DNA of 64,000 bases from Schizosaccharomyces osmophilus (GCF_027921745.1 NC_079238.1:3844001-3908000); one strand, 5' to 3'; shown: positions 13,873 to 25,093, counted from the first letter of the stretch. Notes: a model not told the origin generated them from the letters alone. Program-made: numbers and translations.

Positions 13873-15309
13873 TCATTTAAATATACGAGAGATTTTGTGA
13901 ACAAATTTCTTCAAAAAACCTTTCTGTTTTTTACTAGGTGCTGCCTGTTCTGGCTGCGTCACAGGCATGGGTCGCTTAGCAGGAGCTGTGGTCTCATATG
14001 GTAGAGCTTGAAAGCTGCTATTTTTGGGATTGTTTATGTGCAACTTTTCATAATAATGACTCGCAGGTCTTTGGTTACTATGCACATTCAAATTTGCCTG
14101 GGAAGCCCTTGGCGTAACTTGACTAGCGGTATTTGACATAGCACTGTAGCGACTGGATTTGGCACGAGGCTTTTGTAGATATTGATCTCGTACTCGACGG
14201 TAACTGCGCTCGCTATCCGAATCATCCACACGAGATTCATGTATGTCCATAAAAGAATCTGAAGCCTGCATGTCGTCACCAGGATAGTCCAAATCCGTGA
14301 AAAGAGGACGTTGGCGATTCTGCATAGGCGCATACATATGTCCTGTATCCTGATGCCATGCAGGAATATTTGAATGTCGGGATGGAGTAAGTACACCAGA
14401 AGGAGATTGAGTCTCATAAGCGTGCTCCTTAGGTGCGTATCCAACACTGTTTCCAGAAAAAGTAGGACCTAACGGACTATAATTGGCTTCGTTTTCAACG
14501 GCAGTCGAAAACGAAGACCCCGGTTCCGTTATTTGGGAAGCACGCTTGGGTTGGCCGTTGTTAGATACTTCTCTTGGACTCATCGGTTTCATTCGCGCTT
14601 GAAAACTTAAGGAATTTCTTTTCCTTGCTGTTTCTGAACGCTCAGAAAACCTTGATGTGCTTCCGGGCTCGAAATCAGAATCGGCAAACCGATTACTGAA
14701 AGTAATTGGTGTAGCAGCATCATCATTTTCATCGGCAAAACGAGCAGGATCTGCCGCAGTGACTTCGCTTGTTTTACTGAATCTACTGGAAGGGGAACCC
14801 GAGCGACCCAAATCTAATCGTCGAGCTGTTCCATTCGAATAGTATCTTCGAACTGATTTTTGGGGTATTAAAGGGAAATTCGAGTTTCCACTTGCCCGGT
14901 TTGAAGATTCCAAATTCGTGCCGACTGGAACACCCACATCCTGTGAACTCCTTTGACTTAAGCGATGCTCATCCAGGGACGGAAGCGTTGCCTTCAATTC
15001 ATTTGAAGCAAACGTCAAGTTGTTTCTTGTTGAGCGTCCTCTGTTTAAGGAAGCGAGTGTCTGTTCTGTTGAATACCCCGACTTCAATGATGCACTCGGA
15101 TCCACGTTGTCTGTACCATAAGGTGGATGGACACCATTTGGTAAGTTGTCATAGTGGCTCCATCGACGACGATGGTTACTATCCACTTCTACTTTCGTAG
15201 GTCGACGACGAAAGAGTGATTGAGCATGGCGGAGTTTCTGAGGTATCCTATTCGACGAACTCTCCATTACATGGGGAGTGATATTAAGCTCATGAGCCGT
15301 TCCATTCAT
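13873..15309 (-). CDS. slf1: cortical-node membrane anchor Slf1-like, largely disordered
   Basis: One exon of 478 residues. The ATG at 15309 is the first in frame after an upstream stop. Most of the protein is low-complexity and rich in S, R, N and P, with many 'RxS' sites and no folded domain I recognise. The last ~15 residues, 'GFLKKFVHKISRIFK', form a basic amphipathic helix suited to binding acidic lipids. In S. pombe the gene next to cid13 (SPAC821.03c) is slf1, whose product anchors the methyltransferase Skb1 in megadalton nodes at the plasma membrane through a basic C-terminal segment. Assignment rests on that tail, the length and the gene order. Sequence identity to S. pombe Slf1 was not checked. 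An alternative start is the ATG 14 codons further in. Confidence 0.65.
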   Translation of the reverse strand: MNGTAHELNITPHVMESSSNRIPQKLRHAQSLFRRRPTKVEVDSNHRRRWSHYDNLPNGVHPPYGTDNVDPSASLKSGYSTEQTLASLNRGRSTRNNLTFASNELKATLPSLDEHRLSQRSSQDVGVPVGTNLESSNRASGNSNFPLIPQKSVRRYYSNGTARRLDLGRSGSPSSRFSKTSEVTAADPARFADENDDAATPITFSNRFADSDFEPGSTSRFSERSETARKRNSLSFQARMKPMSPREVSNNGQPKRASQITEPGSSFSTAVENEANYSPLGPTFSGNSVGYAPKEHAYETQSPSGVLTPSRHSNIPAWHQDTGHMYAPMQNRQRPLFTDLDYPGDDMQASDSFMDIHESRVDDSDSERSYRRVRDQYLQKPRAKSSRYSAMSNTASQVTPRASQANLNVHSNQRPASHYYEKLHINNPKNSSFQALPYETTAPAKRPMPVTQPEQAAPSKKQKGFLKKFVHKISRIFK

Positions 15310-16323
15310 TCTTTCAAGCCCCAAAAAGGTCTAAAATGAAGTTTAGACTAGCCAATTCGTTTTCCTGACAACTGTCGTTCCAGGAGAATTCGTTTCTTCA
15401 CACAAATTGTTCACCGTCAATCTGTCCTCTTATTTTTTGTATAAATATGAATTAGAAATCGTCAGGTTTTTACCTTTTTTTTGTGATTATTGCTCCCAAA
15501 GCGGCTCACGCTCAGTTCACGATATTTTGTATGCTCCGTATCGTAAGTCTACAACAATAGATCCAGGTAACAGTATACGGATAGCATCACTAAACTTCCT
15601 ATGATGTCACCTTGAGCAAACCCATTCTTCAGCCAAACGCTTACGGCCTACCGTGTCGTTAAACAATTAAGTTAGAATAACGTTGGTCTCAATTTCCAAA
15701 AAGAGAAGCTGACAGAATCTGTACCAAATGAGAAGACTTCAAACAGAGTAAGGAATCAAAGGGTTTTTCGCTTTTTTTTTTTTTTTCTCTTTTTCGGTTT
15801 TTCTGTAACATATTTCGTAACTCTTCATTGTACCTGTTTGCATCGAAGACAAAGACAAGAATAGGATGTAATCGTTGTTGACGACAAAATGGCGAACTAG
15901 AGTTCTGTGTTCTTTCATAACCTGCCAACTTTGTTTGCTCCAGCAAGCTTGAACGAAGAAAAGGTGCACTTTAGTAAATCAACCATATACAGCAATATGC
16001 ATTGTTTGTAAACATTTTAAGAGATCCCTCCAAATAATACATATGCTTTAAGCCATTGTGTGGGAATGTCCATGAGAATCCAATCATGATTTATAGCCCG
16101 GCACGTTGGAAGAGTAGGTTTGCCTTCACTGTCTGCACATAATGTGTATCCATTTAGGATTGAACTCAATACTTGTCATGCTCAAGGGAACATGCAAAAC
16201 GACAAAGACGACAATAAGAGCTTAAAAGAGGATTCGTAAGTGGTGCAGATACCAAATGAAGCTAGTAAAGAAGGACGCTTTGAAGGAAATGTAGATCTGA
16301 CAAAATTAAAAGCGACCTGATAT

Positions 16324-16349
16324 TATATATATATATATATATATATATT
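16324..16349. repeat. (TA)n microsatellite
   Basis: About 26 bases of alternating TA in the slf1-cid13 gap. Confidence 0.9.
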
Positions 16350-16622
16350 ATTTCGAAATAGCAACTAGTACTTTATTCAAATAGATGAAACCAAAAAGTA
16401 ACGATTTTGAGGGTTTTTTATTGGTAGCTCATCATAGCCCTATAATTTTCAGATTTTTTCGGGAAACAATCGCTCAATCCAAATATATAATTAATAATAA
16501 AATATAGTTTAGTTGAAATGCAGAAAAATAATCATTAGTAAAGAAAGGAAAACAATAATAAGAACGAAGTTTGTTTATCAAAGCACACGGACAATAGGAG
16601 AAAAGTAGACCACCAAATTACC

Positions 16623-16630
16623 AAAAAAAA

Positions 16631-16661
<31 letters not shown>

Positions 16662-16668
16662 CACACAC
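16623..16668. repeat. A25 followed by (CA)10 microsatellite
   Basis: On the minus strand this reads (TG)10 then T25 and begins about 27 bases after the cid13 stop, so the cid13 mRNA would carry a UG repeat and a U tract at the start of its 3' UTR. Confidence 0.9.
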
Positions 16669-16694
16669 TATGCTAACAAGGACTTCAGTAACAA

Positions 16695-18401
16695 CTAACC
16701 TTTGAAAGCAGGAATAGGTTGAAGGATCGGTTGTTTATGTATATGATGAGGAGAAGGGGCATGGGAAGTAGTAGATGGGTTTGACGGAATATTACGACCA
16801 TCCTTGGATGGCATATGGACAGCCTCCGAAGTAAAGTTGAATGATTCGCCTTGATTCTTTTTTCTTGACTTGTGATTTCGAGTATTTCTACGGAAATGAT
16901 TGGAATGCTTTGTATCGCGAGGATTCCAGTCAGCTTTCTCATCATGGAATCGATTATGATTTGGATAACCTATTCGGCCATTTAATCCATAAAGGTCAAG
17001 GTAAGAAGGCGGCAAGTGATTCGAATTATTCATGTAATTAGCATAGGCGTATGGATCCACATATGTACAAGGTATCATAGGGAGAGATTTGTTATTGTCT
17101 GCATTTGCTGAAGTTGTAGTAACGAAAGGAGAGGGCATAAAAGTAAAAGAATCATAAAACCAATTCATATGAGAAAAGTCTGGAGTCGAATTCGAAAAGC
17201 TCGCTTCAGGACCCAGTGGTGTACTGTTTGTTTCAGCGAGCAATTCACGAACATAGCTCTCCATAGACAAAGAATTTTCTATAGGAGGAAATACAAACTG
17301 TGAACACGCATCATTCAAGTTACCGTTATGACTAAGGTAACGAAAAGCTCGACGAAATTCAAGTTGTAATCCTTTGACGGTAATATCATCCGCCGTATTT
17401 GCCAAATTTCGAGAGTTCCGAAAAGGCTCTTCCACACACAAACAATTATTTAGTTGGAATTGCCAACCCTTGGCACGTTTTGAAAGAATTGTACCATGAC
17501 GCACAGATATTACGGAGTGATCATAATCAAAAAGGTAACCAAAATAACGGAAAAACTCGATGAATAAAGTACCAAGAGACTCGTGGTTTCTATCCCCAAA
17601 TCCGAAAACAAGTTCGGGAAATTCGCAAAAGGAAACATCCAAGCCTTCATTTTGAGTCAAATTTGTTTGCAAATGGGGAATCATTTGTAAGCTGGGGAGA
17701 ATGGAAGGGCTTCGTTTCTGCAGAAAGTTTATAACCATACAGCTGATGGTATACGACGTGAGGGTGCCGTTTTCGGCGGCGTCATTTAGACATCTCTTTT
17801 TAGCCCAGTATTTTATCATTACAATTAAAGTTCGAACTCGAGGGTCAGAAAGTATATACGTCTGCATAAGCTTGGTATTGATCGTAGAAATTGTTTTGTT
17901 AATGTTACAATCGCATGACAGATTTAATTCGCGGTCCCAAACTTTGACGATTGGAACTCTGGCAGTAGAAATACATACGACTTTTTCCAAACCGCTTTCA
18001 GCGAAAGCAGAAGAGATTTCGCAAGTGGTAGGAGCCGGTTGAGATGGATCAGTCAATATACATAAATCGATATCTGCGTGTTTGTCTGCAAGTAAAGACT
18101 CGGTGGAACCAAAAAGAACTGTTTGAATATTTCTTTCAGGCCATTTGTTTTGGAGTATGGATTCCAACTTGCGGACAAATTGATATCGTTTTTGAACACC
18201 ATCTTCGTCCAAGACAATCGTATGAAAAAACTCGTTTAACTGAGACGTTAGGTGCTCTGTATCCACGTGAGATAACGGTTGTAAGGATAGAGGGTTTACA
18301 GGAAGTAAAGGATCCGTCCCTAAACTATATGGAATACGTCGTCGATATTGAATAGAACGGGTTTCATGCTTACAACCACCGTTTACGGAAGACACGTTCA
18401 T
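16695..18401 (-). CDS. cid13: Cid13-type cytoplasmic poly(A) polymerase
   Basis: One exon of 568 residues from ATG 18401. The nucleotidyltransferase core has 'FGSTESL' (Gly98-Ser99) and the metal-binding pair Asp110/Asp112 in 'KHADIDL', with a third acidic residue in 'LSCDCNI'. The PAP-associated region follows ('LGTLFIEFFRYFGYLFDY'). The C-terminal ~170 residues are N- and P-rich, with basic stretches and no clear domain. In S. pombe, Cid13 (SPAC821.04c) extends poly(A) tails in the cytoplasm, notably on suc22 mRNA for ribonucleotide reductase. The paralogues Cid11 and Cid12 share the core. Choice of Cid13 rests on gene order next to slf1 and tif38, and on the absence of a histidine that would favour uridylation was not assessed. 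Confidence 0.85.
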   Translation of the reverse strand: MNVSSVNGGCKHETRSIQYRRRIPYSLGTDPLLPVNPLSLQPLSHVDTEHLTSQLNEFFHTIVLDEDGVQKRYQFVRKLESILQNKWPERNIQTVLFGSTESLLADKHADIDLCILTDPSQPAPTTCEISSAFAESGLEKVVCISTARVPIVKVWDRELNLSCDCNINKTISTINTKLMQTYILSDPRVRTLIVMIKYWAKKRCLNDAAENGTLTSYTISCMVINFLQKRSPSILPSLQMIPHLQTNLTQNEGLDVSFCEFPELVFGFGDRNHESLGTLFIEFFRYFGYLFDYDHSVISVRHGTILSKRAKGWQFQLNNCLCVEEPFRNSRNLANTADDITVKGLQLEFRRAFRYLSHNGNLNDACSQFVFPPIENSLSMESYVRELLAETNSTPLGPEASFSNSTPDFSHMNWFYDSFTFMPSPFVTTTSANADNNKSLPMIPCTYVDPYAYANYMNNSNHLPPSYLDLYGLNGRIGYPNHNRFHDEKADWNPRDTKHSNHFRRNTRNHKSRKKNQGESFNFTSEAVHMPSKDGRNIPSNPSTTSHAPSPHHIHKQPILQPIPAFKG

Positions 18402-19108
18402 TTCGCGACAAGCTTTCTCGGTTTTTAAAGGACACTGTGTTGTTTCCCTTTTAGTCTGGCTCGTAAATACCTACTAGAGAAGCTTTGGTCTGTTACCAAA
18501 ACAGTTCGAATCAGTTCGGCTTTCAAATGCGTTCTGGCAAGACGAGATAAGCTAAAACAACAATTCAATCCTTCTAGCAGGTAACCTACAACGAGACTCT
18601 TCTTATTAACAGCAGACGAGTTTCTATGCCTTTCTTCACGTAAGACTAGTTAATATCCAAAATTTCCGCCAGTGTTGGTTATGAGCAACGTAGCTTGGTC
18701 TGTATCAATGAGCAGCCAATGTGGAAGATCATAACAAAGAAACTCTATGTAGTGATAATAGACCATGGAGAGTACCAAGGAGGTAATGACAGTAATAGTT
18801 GATGTCAAAAATAAAAGTAAAGAGGTGGCTTTCTTTCGTTACATTATGTTATGTAGGAACATTTACTGTTCTTACTCTGTATGTACTTGAATCGTATAGA
18901 GGGCAAGCAATATAAGTTTATTTCCGAAATAACACTGCTCTTGTAGGTTGCATTGAATTATCTATTCATTCATCATTCATAATTCATGACAGCTAGCTCT
19001 AGCGTTTCCCGTACACTGCTAATATAGATGAATCGTTCTTCCTTACAGAATTTACATACACCTTCCTTACAGTTGACTTGGAAGCAAACAAGGTAAAAAC
19101 AAAAATTT

Positions 19109-19181
19109 GGACAAGCCAGAACTCGAATCTGGGACCTCTTCCATGCTAAGGAAGCGTGATAACCATCTACACCACATGCCC
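19109..19181 (-). tRNA. tRNA-Ala (anticodon AGC)
   Basis: A 73-base cloverleaf read on the minus strand. The acceptor stem pairs GGGCATG with CTTGTCC and includes the G3:U70 wobble that identifies tRNA-Ala, and position 6:67 is a U-U mismatch as in the S. cerevisiae counterpart. The anticodon stem CTTCC/GGAAG encloses TTAGCAT, anticodon AGC. The T arm CCAGA-TTCGAGT-TCTGG carries the B box. No intron. Runs of five T follow the 3' end on the minus strand and would end Pol III transcription. Confidence 0.96.
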
Positions 19182-19783
19182 TTGTTCTTCTACTATTAAG
19201 AAGGCTCATTTGTATAGGTAGAGCAAGCTACTCTCATCAAGGCCAGAATACCGACCTAACTAACAGTCAACTGACTGAGATTACGCAGCACACTTCATGC
19301 TCCATCATACTACCGTTATCACTACACGACTTGCTTGCAATAGTTACATGTTCAAAAACAATTCATCCGTCCAGCACCACTAGTATGAAAGATAATTATA
19401 GATGTTTCTCATCCCAAATCCACTATATTCATTACAGTTTTACCACAACAATTATAGAGAATTCAGAACACGTCAGAAAACGCCAACTACCCTACATGTT
19501 ACGACCAAAAAGGAAACATAACATGCAAGAGATCATCGCCTTGAACAGATGCTAAAACCGCCTGATCCAAAAAGGATCCAGCAACCAACCATCCATTCAG
19601 TAAGAAAGTATTATCTCACTCTTCGGGCAATGGCGCTACTAATCATCATCCGTGTTGAGTTCTGTGGCTAGGTTAGGAAACCCAAGCCGGACGTATACTA
19701 TAGAAATGATCCATTGGAGTATCGTCGATGGTTATTAATGAAGCAAAAGCTCCCATATTTATACTATTCGGATTCCCAAAAAA

Positions 19784-19791
19784 CAGTCACA
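19784..19791 (+). promoter_or_regulatory. HomolD-like box upstream of tif38
   Basis: The sequence CAGTCACA is an exact match to the HomolD core that replaces TATA in fission-yeast ribosomal-protein promoters. It lies 371 bases before the tif38 ATG, which would imply a leader of roughly 300 bases if used. No HomolE box was seen beside it. Confidence 0.4.
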
Positions 19792-20161
19792 GTCTAACAA
19801 AAAACAGACACAAAAGCAGTCCTCGTTGGCGAATCACAGACCGAGGAAGGCTGTAGAAGTTTGCTGTCGTAAAATACTAAAGAGATTTAGCATACGGGGT
19901 AGTGGCACGGAAAATGAGCTTAACGAACGATTTTGCATTTTGGTAATCAAAGAGAAAAGTTTGCATCTGTTAGGCTTATTATTACTTTCAAAAGTTTGCT
20001 GTTCTTTGTGAAAGATTCTAAAAAAAATATAAAATAATAAAAACCCATTTTCTGTAGGTTTTTTTGGTTTTGTTACTTTTGTCACTTTGGTACTTTGGCC
20101 TCCTCTGATTACTACCTTTTAGTACTCTACACCAACTAACCAACGAGGAAAATTGGGAATC

Positions 20162-21491
20162 ATGTCAGAAACGACATCTGTAAACATGTATGTTTCAAAC
20201 ATTAGGAAAAATGAATGCTAATAGAATAGTCCGGAGTTGGAATCTCCCCCTATCGAGAGGGTTGAGTTGGAATCGATGCTTGTAATGAATATTGTCAAGC
20301 ATTGCCGTGATTCCTTCCCAAATGTAGGCACCATAGGTAGGTTTTTTATTGATAGGCTTCATCGCAAAGTCAAATTATGTGTCGTTTATCGCGATTCTTG
20401 CAGGCTGAAAAAGTTCTACCTTTTTTTCTGCTGTTATGCGCTACTGTTTTGGCAAATTCGGTGATGTTCATAGCGAGTTCATGCTAATCCTTTGTAGGTC
20501 AACTTGTCGGTATTGACATTGACGGTGTTTTGCAAGTTAGTAGCAGCTTCGAATCCCCTGCTGTCCTTGAAAACGAGGAATCGGCTGTCAATAAGTCTGT
20601 TTCAGGAAGAGCTCGTCAAGCTCATACTGAAGCTACTTTGAACCGTATGCAATACTTGGGTGCTGTTACTGGTCACGTTGGTTGGTACCAAGGAACCTAT
20701 GTTGGGGCTTTCCTTAACAGCTCTTTCTTCGTTGACACCCAATACGCCTATCAAAAAGAGAATCCTAACAGCGTTGCTCTCGTTTACGATTTGTCTCAGT
20801 CTTCCAATGGCTCTTTGGCTCTACGTGCATTCCAACTTACCCCGGAGTTTATGGCCGCTTACGAGGAAAAGACATGGACTGCTACTTCCTTAAACAACCA
20901 CCATGTCTCACCTGCCAACATTGTGCATGAATTACCCGTTGCCATCCACAACTCACACTTGGCAACTTGTCTTCTCCACTCTCTTAGTGAGCCTTCTGAA
21001 ACATCATCTTTGTTATCATCCGAGGCTGCTCTTGACTCCATGGAACGCGAATTGCCTTTGACTGAAACTTTCAGCAATTTTGACTTGAACCTTGGAGCTC
21101 GCCACAAAAAGAATATTGAACACCTCTTGGAGTCTGTTGACGAATTCCACTATGAGCAAGGTAATGTTGGTTTCCACCAACGCCAACTTGCTAGAGAGCA
21201 AGCCAAGATTCAGCAATGGTTGACTAAGAGAAAGGCTGAAAACACCACCCGTGCCGCTGAAAACAGACCTCTCTTGCCTTTGGACGATTGGAAGCGCATC
21301 TTTAAACTCCCAGCTGAACCCCGTCTTCTCGATTCTTTGTTAATAAGTGCTCAAATTCGTATGTCACATGAAACCATTCCTCTTGTGCTTTTACTAATCA
21401 TTGTATAGGTCAACACTGCTCTCAAGTTGATGAGCAAAGCTTGTCGTTTTTGTCTAAATTATCAGGCGCACGTAACGCTTATACCTCTTAG
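20162..21491 (+). CDS. tif38: translation initiation factor eIF3 subunit h
   Basis: Four exons: 20162-20187, 20230-20336, 20498-21358 and 21409-21491, giving 358 residues. Exon 1 encodes only eight codons and part of a ninth, so the start depends on the GTATGT donor at 20188. The N-terminal MPN domain begins with 'PNVGTIGQLVGIDIDGVLQVSSSF' region, but the JAMM metal ligands are not present as a set ('GHVGWYQGTYVGAF'), as in all eIF3h, so it is a structural and not a protease domain. A long helical C-terminal half follows ('REQAKIQQWLTKRKAE'), ending in the small last exon. eIF3h is a non-core eIF3 subunit that modulates which mRNAs are initiated. Orthologue by order: SPAC821.05. Confidence 0.93.
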
Positions 21492-21993
21492 ATGAATTCA
21501 ATAAAAGAACGGTAGCTGTGATTATGTATTGACTTGGCTGAACGGAACTTTGGTAGTCGAATAATCCTTTTGACAGTAATTGCTAGAAAAACTGTTTCTT
21601 TGCTTTTGGGCTAAAAAATTATTACCAAAGCAAGGTTAGTTGAGTAATATGGTAAAATGACAAATGTCAATTAATAATTGAAACACTCGATCGTTTGTGC
21701 TTAGCTGAATTGTATATAATATACATAGAAAGCGCTCGCTATAAACACAATGAAATGTAAATTCATTTGTATAGCATTAAACATCTGCTATAGCTTGATT
21801 CCATATCCTTCCGTATGATTTAAGGGCTTAGTATTTATTGCAAATTTTAGTTTGTTTTTGTTAGTGGTGTTTATAATACACTTATAGGATTCTGTGTTTA
21901 CTTCCTTTGTTTACTTTACCGGTTACGCATTGTCTTCCATACCACCGCACCCATCCGTAACAAGAAACCTATCCTCTCAACCAAGTGTTAAAG
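21492..21993. other. intergenic region tif38/spn2
   Basis: 0.5 kb containing the spn2 promoter. A TTTGTTTAC element (forkhead core on the minus strand) is at 21906-21914, 80 bases before the spn2 ATG. Confidence 0.5.
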
Positions 21994-23249
21994 ATGGAGA
22001 ATCCAGAATTTGTTCCGCTAAATAACTATGTTGGTAAGAACTTCGATATCGATAATGAAGAACTAGTACTAAACCATGTAGGCTTCGATTCTATTACTTC
22101 CCAAATCAACCGCAAATTGGTCCGCCGTGGATTTCAATTCAATGTTATGGTAGTGGGTATGTTCTTTCCTAATTTTACTAATAAATTACTAAACGATTTT
22201 CATTAGGTCCTTCAGGAAGCGGAAAGAGTACACTCGTAAACACCTTGTTCTCTGCTCACTTGATGAACAGCAAAGGACGAGTTGATATTCAAACTCCTTA
22301 TCGCCAAACTACTGAAATTAATGTTACGAGTCATGGTAGGTATTCCTGGCGCTTGAACCTCATATACACCCTTACGATTTTTGTGTGTTATAAGTTCGAG
22401 TGAAATCTTTCTTAAAGGGTCAAATTATAGATAAAATTCTAACATAATTAGCGGTACACGAGAATCGCGTCCAGTTACAATTAAATCTTATTGATACTCC
22501 CGGTTATGGCGATCAAATCAATAATGACAAATGGTAAGTGCATCGAGGAATTGTATTTGAAATCTAACATTTTATCAAGCTGGGAGCCTATTGTCAAATA
22601 CATTCGTGACCAACATTCGTCCTACCTGCGACGTGAATTAAATTCTCATCGTGAAAAGCGCCTTCAAGACACCAGAGTTCATTGCTGTCTATTCTTTATT
22701 CGTCCCACAGGTCATTCCTTACGCCCTATTGATATTGCTGTGCTAAAACGCCTCACTGAACTCGTTAATGTCGTTCCTGTTATCGCCAAGTCCGACTCAT
22801 TGACTCTTGAAGAGCGAGCTGCTTTCAAACAACAGATTCGAGAAGAGATTGCCAAACATGATATTAAATTGTACCCTTATGATAGTGATGATATTGATGA
22901 TGAAGAGCTAAATCTTAATGCCGCCGTTCGCAATCTTATTCCCTTTGCTGTTGTCGGCTCAGAAAAGGATATTGTTGTCGACGGAAAACATATTCGTGGG
23001 AGACAGAACAGATGGGGTGTTGTTAATGTCGATGATGAAAACCATTGTGAATTTGTTTATCTTCGTAACTTTCTAATGCGCACTCATTTGCAAGACCTTA
23101 TAGAAACCACCTCGGTATATCACTACGAGAGATTCCGTTCCAAGCAACTGAGCACCTTAAAGGAACAATCTTCTATGGCCTCTAGAATGGCAAGTCCTAG
23201 TCCCAGCTTCCCTGACCATTTCCATCCGTCTGCTACTATCGCAAACTAG
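21994..23249 (+). CDS. spn2: septin Spn2
   Basis: Four exons: 21994-22156, 22207-22335, 22452-22533 and 22580-23249, giving 347 residues. The P-loop 'GPSGSGKST' begins at residue 55, straight after the first intron. 'DTPGYGD' (G3) and 'AKSD' (G4) follow, then the septin unique element with 'RWGVVNVDDENHCEF' and 'LRNFLMRTHLQDLIETT'. Septins form hetero-oligomeric filaments that make the ring at the division site. The C-terminus is a short S/P-rich tail, without the long coiled coil of Spn1/Spn4-type septins, in keeping with the Cdc10-like class to which Spn2 belongs. The frame before 21994 opens only with GTG, so the ATG there is the start. Orthologue by order: SPAC821.06. Confidence 0.93.
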
Positions 23250-23458
23250 GTTTCCTATCCGACTTTTCGTCAAGCATTAATACACAATAATATTTTAGTT
23301 TATTACTACCTAAGATTCAAGTTTACTCTTAAGTAAAGTAAACAAAAGCTTATTCAAATTTCGTGTTCATTCAACTAAATTGTCAAAGAAACATCTAAGG
23401 GTATACAAATTCACTGTTCAGTAAATATCTAATGTACAATCTCACTATTGTAAACATT

Positions 23459-25093
23459 TTAATCAAAAGATTTGGTTACATTAAATGCAGATCCGTCAGA
23501 TTCGGAGCATTCCAAAAAGCTGTTAAACAAAAGGCGGCTGTAATAGCTTTGGACTTGGAACAGCACCTCCGCTTGTTTGCTTGCACGAGGAAAGCAATTT
23601 TGTAATGACATAGCACACTGGTAAATAGAATGAGTGAGAGCAGAGTTAATACAATCTTTTTGGGCTAGGAGTTGAAGGGTTTCAAGTAAATCATTACTGT
23701 TTTTAGTTAGAGCATGACCAATGCAATCTAAAACTTGAAAGGTTACTGATGAAGAACTGGAGTATAAACGAACATGGTATTCATCCCTCCAAGAAATGAT
23801 CCGCTCAAGATGAACATTTCCATGAACCAATGGTTGTGATAATATCCTAATTCCTTCACTAAAAAGAGTGTCTGAAATCAAAGCATTGCTTCGAACATTA
23901 AATGCTTCAGATATGCAGAGACCGTCAAACTCCCATATGTTTTGACGCGGTAGTAAAGCAAGAACTGTTTCACGGATTACCATTGCTAGCAACGTGTTCA
24001 CGAAATTTGATCGAACAGTAGATAGACAGCTCAACCTCTTAAACGTATTATTAACAAAGCTAAAGTCGCAGTTTGGGATAGTTAAATAAGTCAGAGCTAA
24101 AAACGCATATGAAAGTAATGATTCAAAGGAGTTTGGGTTCGGAATTGGGGTACGTACAGCCTTTAAAATACAGCTATAAGCGTTAAAATTATCCAGACGC
24201 TTAGCTGCAGTAAATGCAAGTAACGAGTAATTCATACATGGAATAGATTCAGCTAATTGGGGTACAGTATTTGACCAAAAATGCAGAGCAGCCGCATCTT
24301 CAAATTCAAATACCCGAATAGATGGTATAATATAATAAAAATAGAAAGGAGAAACTTCCAAAGTCGGAGACGGCATGGTGAGTAAATTAGAGGGAATGGA
24401 ACCAGAAGAGCGTAAAGATGATAAAGGATGGCTAGAACTCGTCACGGTCGAAGGAGTAGAATTTACAGTAGCATAGTTATACGGATTTGATGGTGTGGAA
24501 GACACAGGAGCTGGAGGATGTAATTGGTGGTTCAAATGAGGATAACCAGGCGGAAAAGAATTCGGATGTCCAGCCATTGGAAATAATGAGGGATGTTGTT
24601 TCATGGGTTGTGGAATAGAGGAAGTAAGACTTGGAGTTCCTGTCGGGCGATTCAATTCGTTGGGAAGAAAATCTTGATGAGATGTATTTAAACCGGCATC
24701 CGCATCTGTCGATGAACGAATGCCAGACGCAGTAGGTACAGCGTTCGTATTGAAGACAGGTGATGCTTGCTGTTGTGGCAACAAGGCAGCATTTATATTT
24801 ACATTGACGGGAGATAAGCTCTCACCTGCTTGAGGAGCGGTCGAATGGTTTGGGTAGCCTTCACACTTACGATTTGATTTAGAACAGTTGGCGCAAAGTG
24901 GTTTCGTCTCATCACATTTTATCCTTCTCCGGCGGCAAGTTAAGCAACCAGTCTTCGTTCTTCGCTTAACAGGCTTGAGAGGCTGTTCTTGTTGCTGCTT
25001 AGCTAACAAAGGAATCGGAGAGGGATTGGAAAGGACGGGAGTCATTCGGTATCGTTTTACAGAAGCATCTGGGTATGCATCATAAGGTTTCAT
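23459..25093 (-). CDS. moc3: Zn2Cys6 transcription factor Moc3
   Basis: One exon of 544 residues from the ATG at 25093. The frame continues upstream to another possible start near 25153, but those 20 residues are hydrophobic and look like translated leader. The binuclear zinc cluster has cysteines 50, 53, 60, 67, 70 and 77 (CX2CX6CX6CX2CX6C) in a basic segment beginning '[19 protein letters not shown]'. A long Q/S/P-rich linker and a helical fungal regulatory domain follow. In S. pombe, Moc3 (SPAC821.07c) promotes sexual development and binds other Moc proteins. The name rests on gene order between spn2 and slp1 and on the zinc cluster. The 3' end faces spn2 with only 209 bases between stops. 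Confidence 0.82.
   Translation of the reverse strand: MKPYDAYPDASVKRYRMTPVLSNPSPIPLLAKQQQEQPLKPVKRRTKTGCLTCRRRRIKCDETKPLCANCSKSNRKCEGYPNHSTAPQAGESLSPVNVNINAALLPQQQASPVFNTNAVPTASGIRSSTDADAGLNTSHQDFLPNELNRPTGTPSLTSSIPQPMKQHPSLFPMAGHPNSFPPGYPHLNHQLHPPAPVSSTPSNPYNYATVNSTPSTVTSSSHPLSSLRSSGSIPSNLLTMPSPTLEVSPFYFYYIIPSIRVFEFEDAAALHFWSNTVPQLAESIPCMNYSLLAFTAAKRLDNFNAYSCILKAVRTPIPNPNSFESLLSYAFLALTYLTIPNCDFSFVNNTFKRLSCLSTVRSNFVNTLLAMVIRETVLALLPRQNIWEFDGLCISEAFNVRSNALISDTLFSEGIRILSQPLVHGNVHLERIISWRDEYHVRLYSSSSSVTFQVLDCIGHALTKNSNDLLETLQLLAQKDCINSALTHSIYQCAMSLQNCFPRASKQAEVLFQVQSYYSRLLFNSFLECSESDGSAFNVTKSFD

Larger units (their letters stand above)
15310..16694. other. slf1 upstream / cid13 downstream region
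   Basis: 1.4 kb with no supported gene. It contains a homopurine/homopyrimidine T-run near 15770-15786, a (TA) tract at 16324-16349 and an A25-(CA) tract at 16623-16668. Both genes are on the minus strand, so most of this is slf1 promoter and leader. Confidence 0.6.
18402..20161. other. gene-poor stretch around a tRNA-Ala gene
   Basis: 1.76 kb between the starts of cid13 (-) and tif38 (+), containing the tRNA gene at 19109-19181. A 6-bp inverted repeat with a 2-base centre lies at 19264-19277 and a CAGTCACA box at 19784-19791. No protein-coding frame is supported. I could not define paired ends that would show a solo LTR. Confidence 0.6.
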
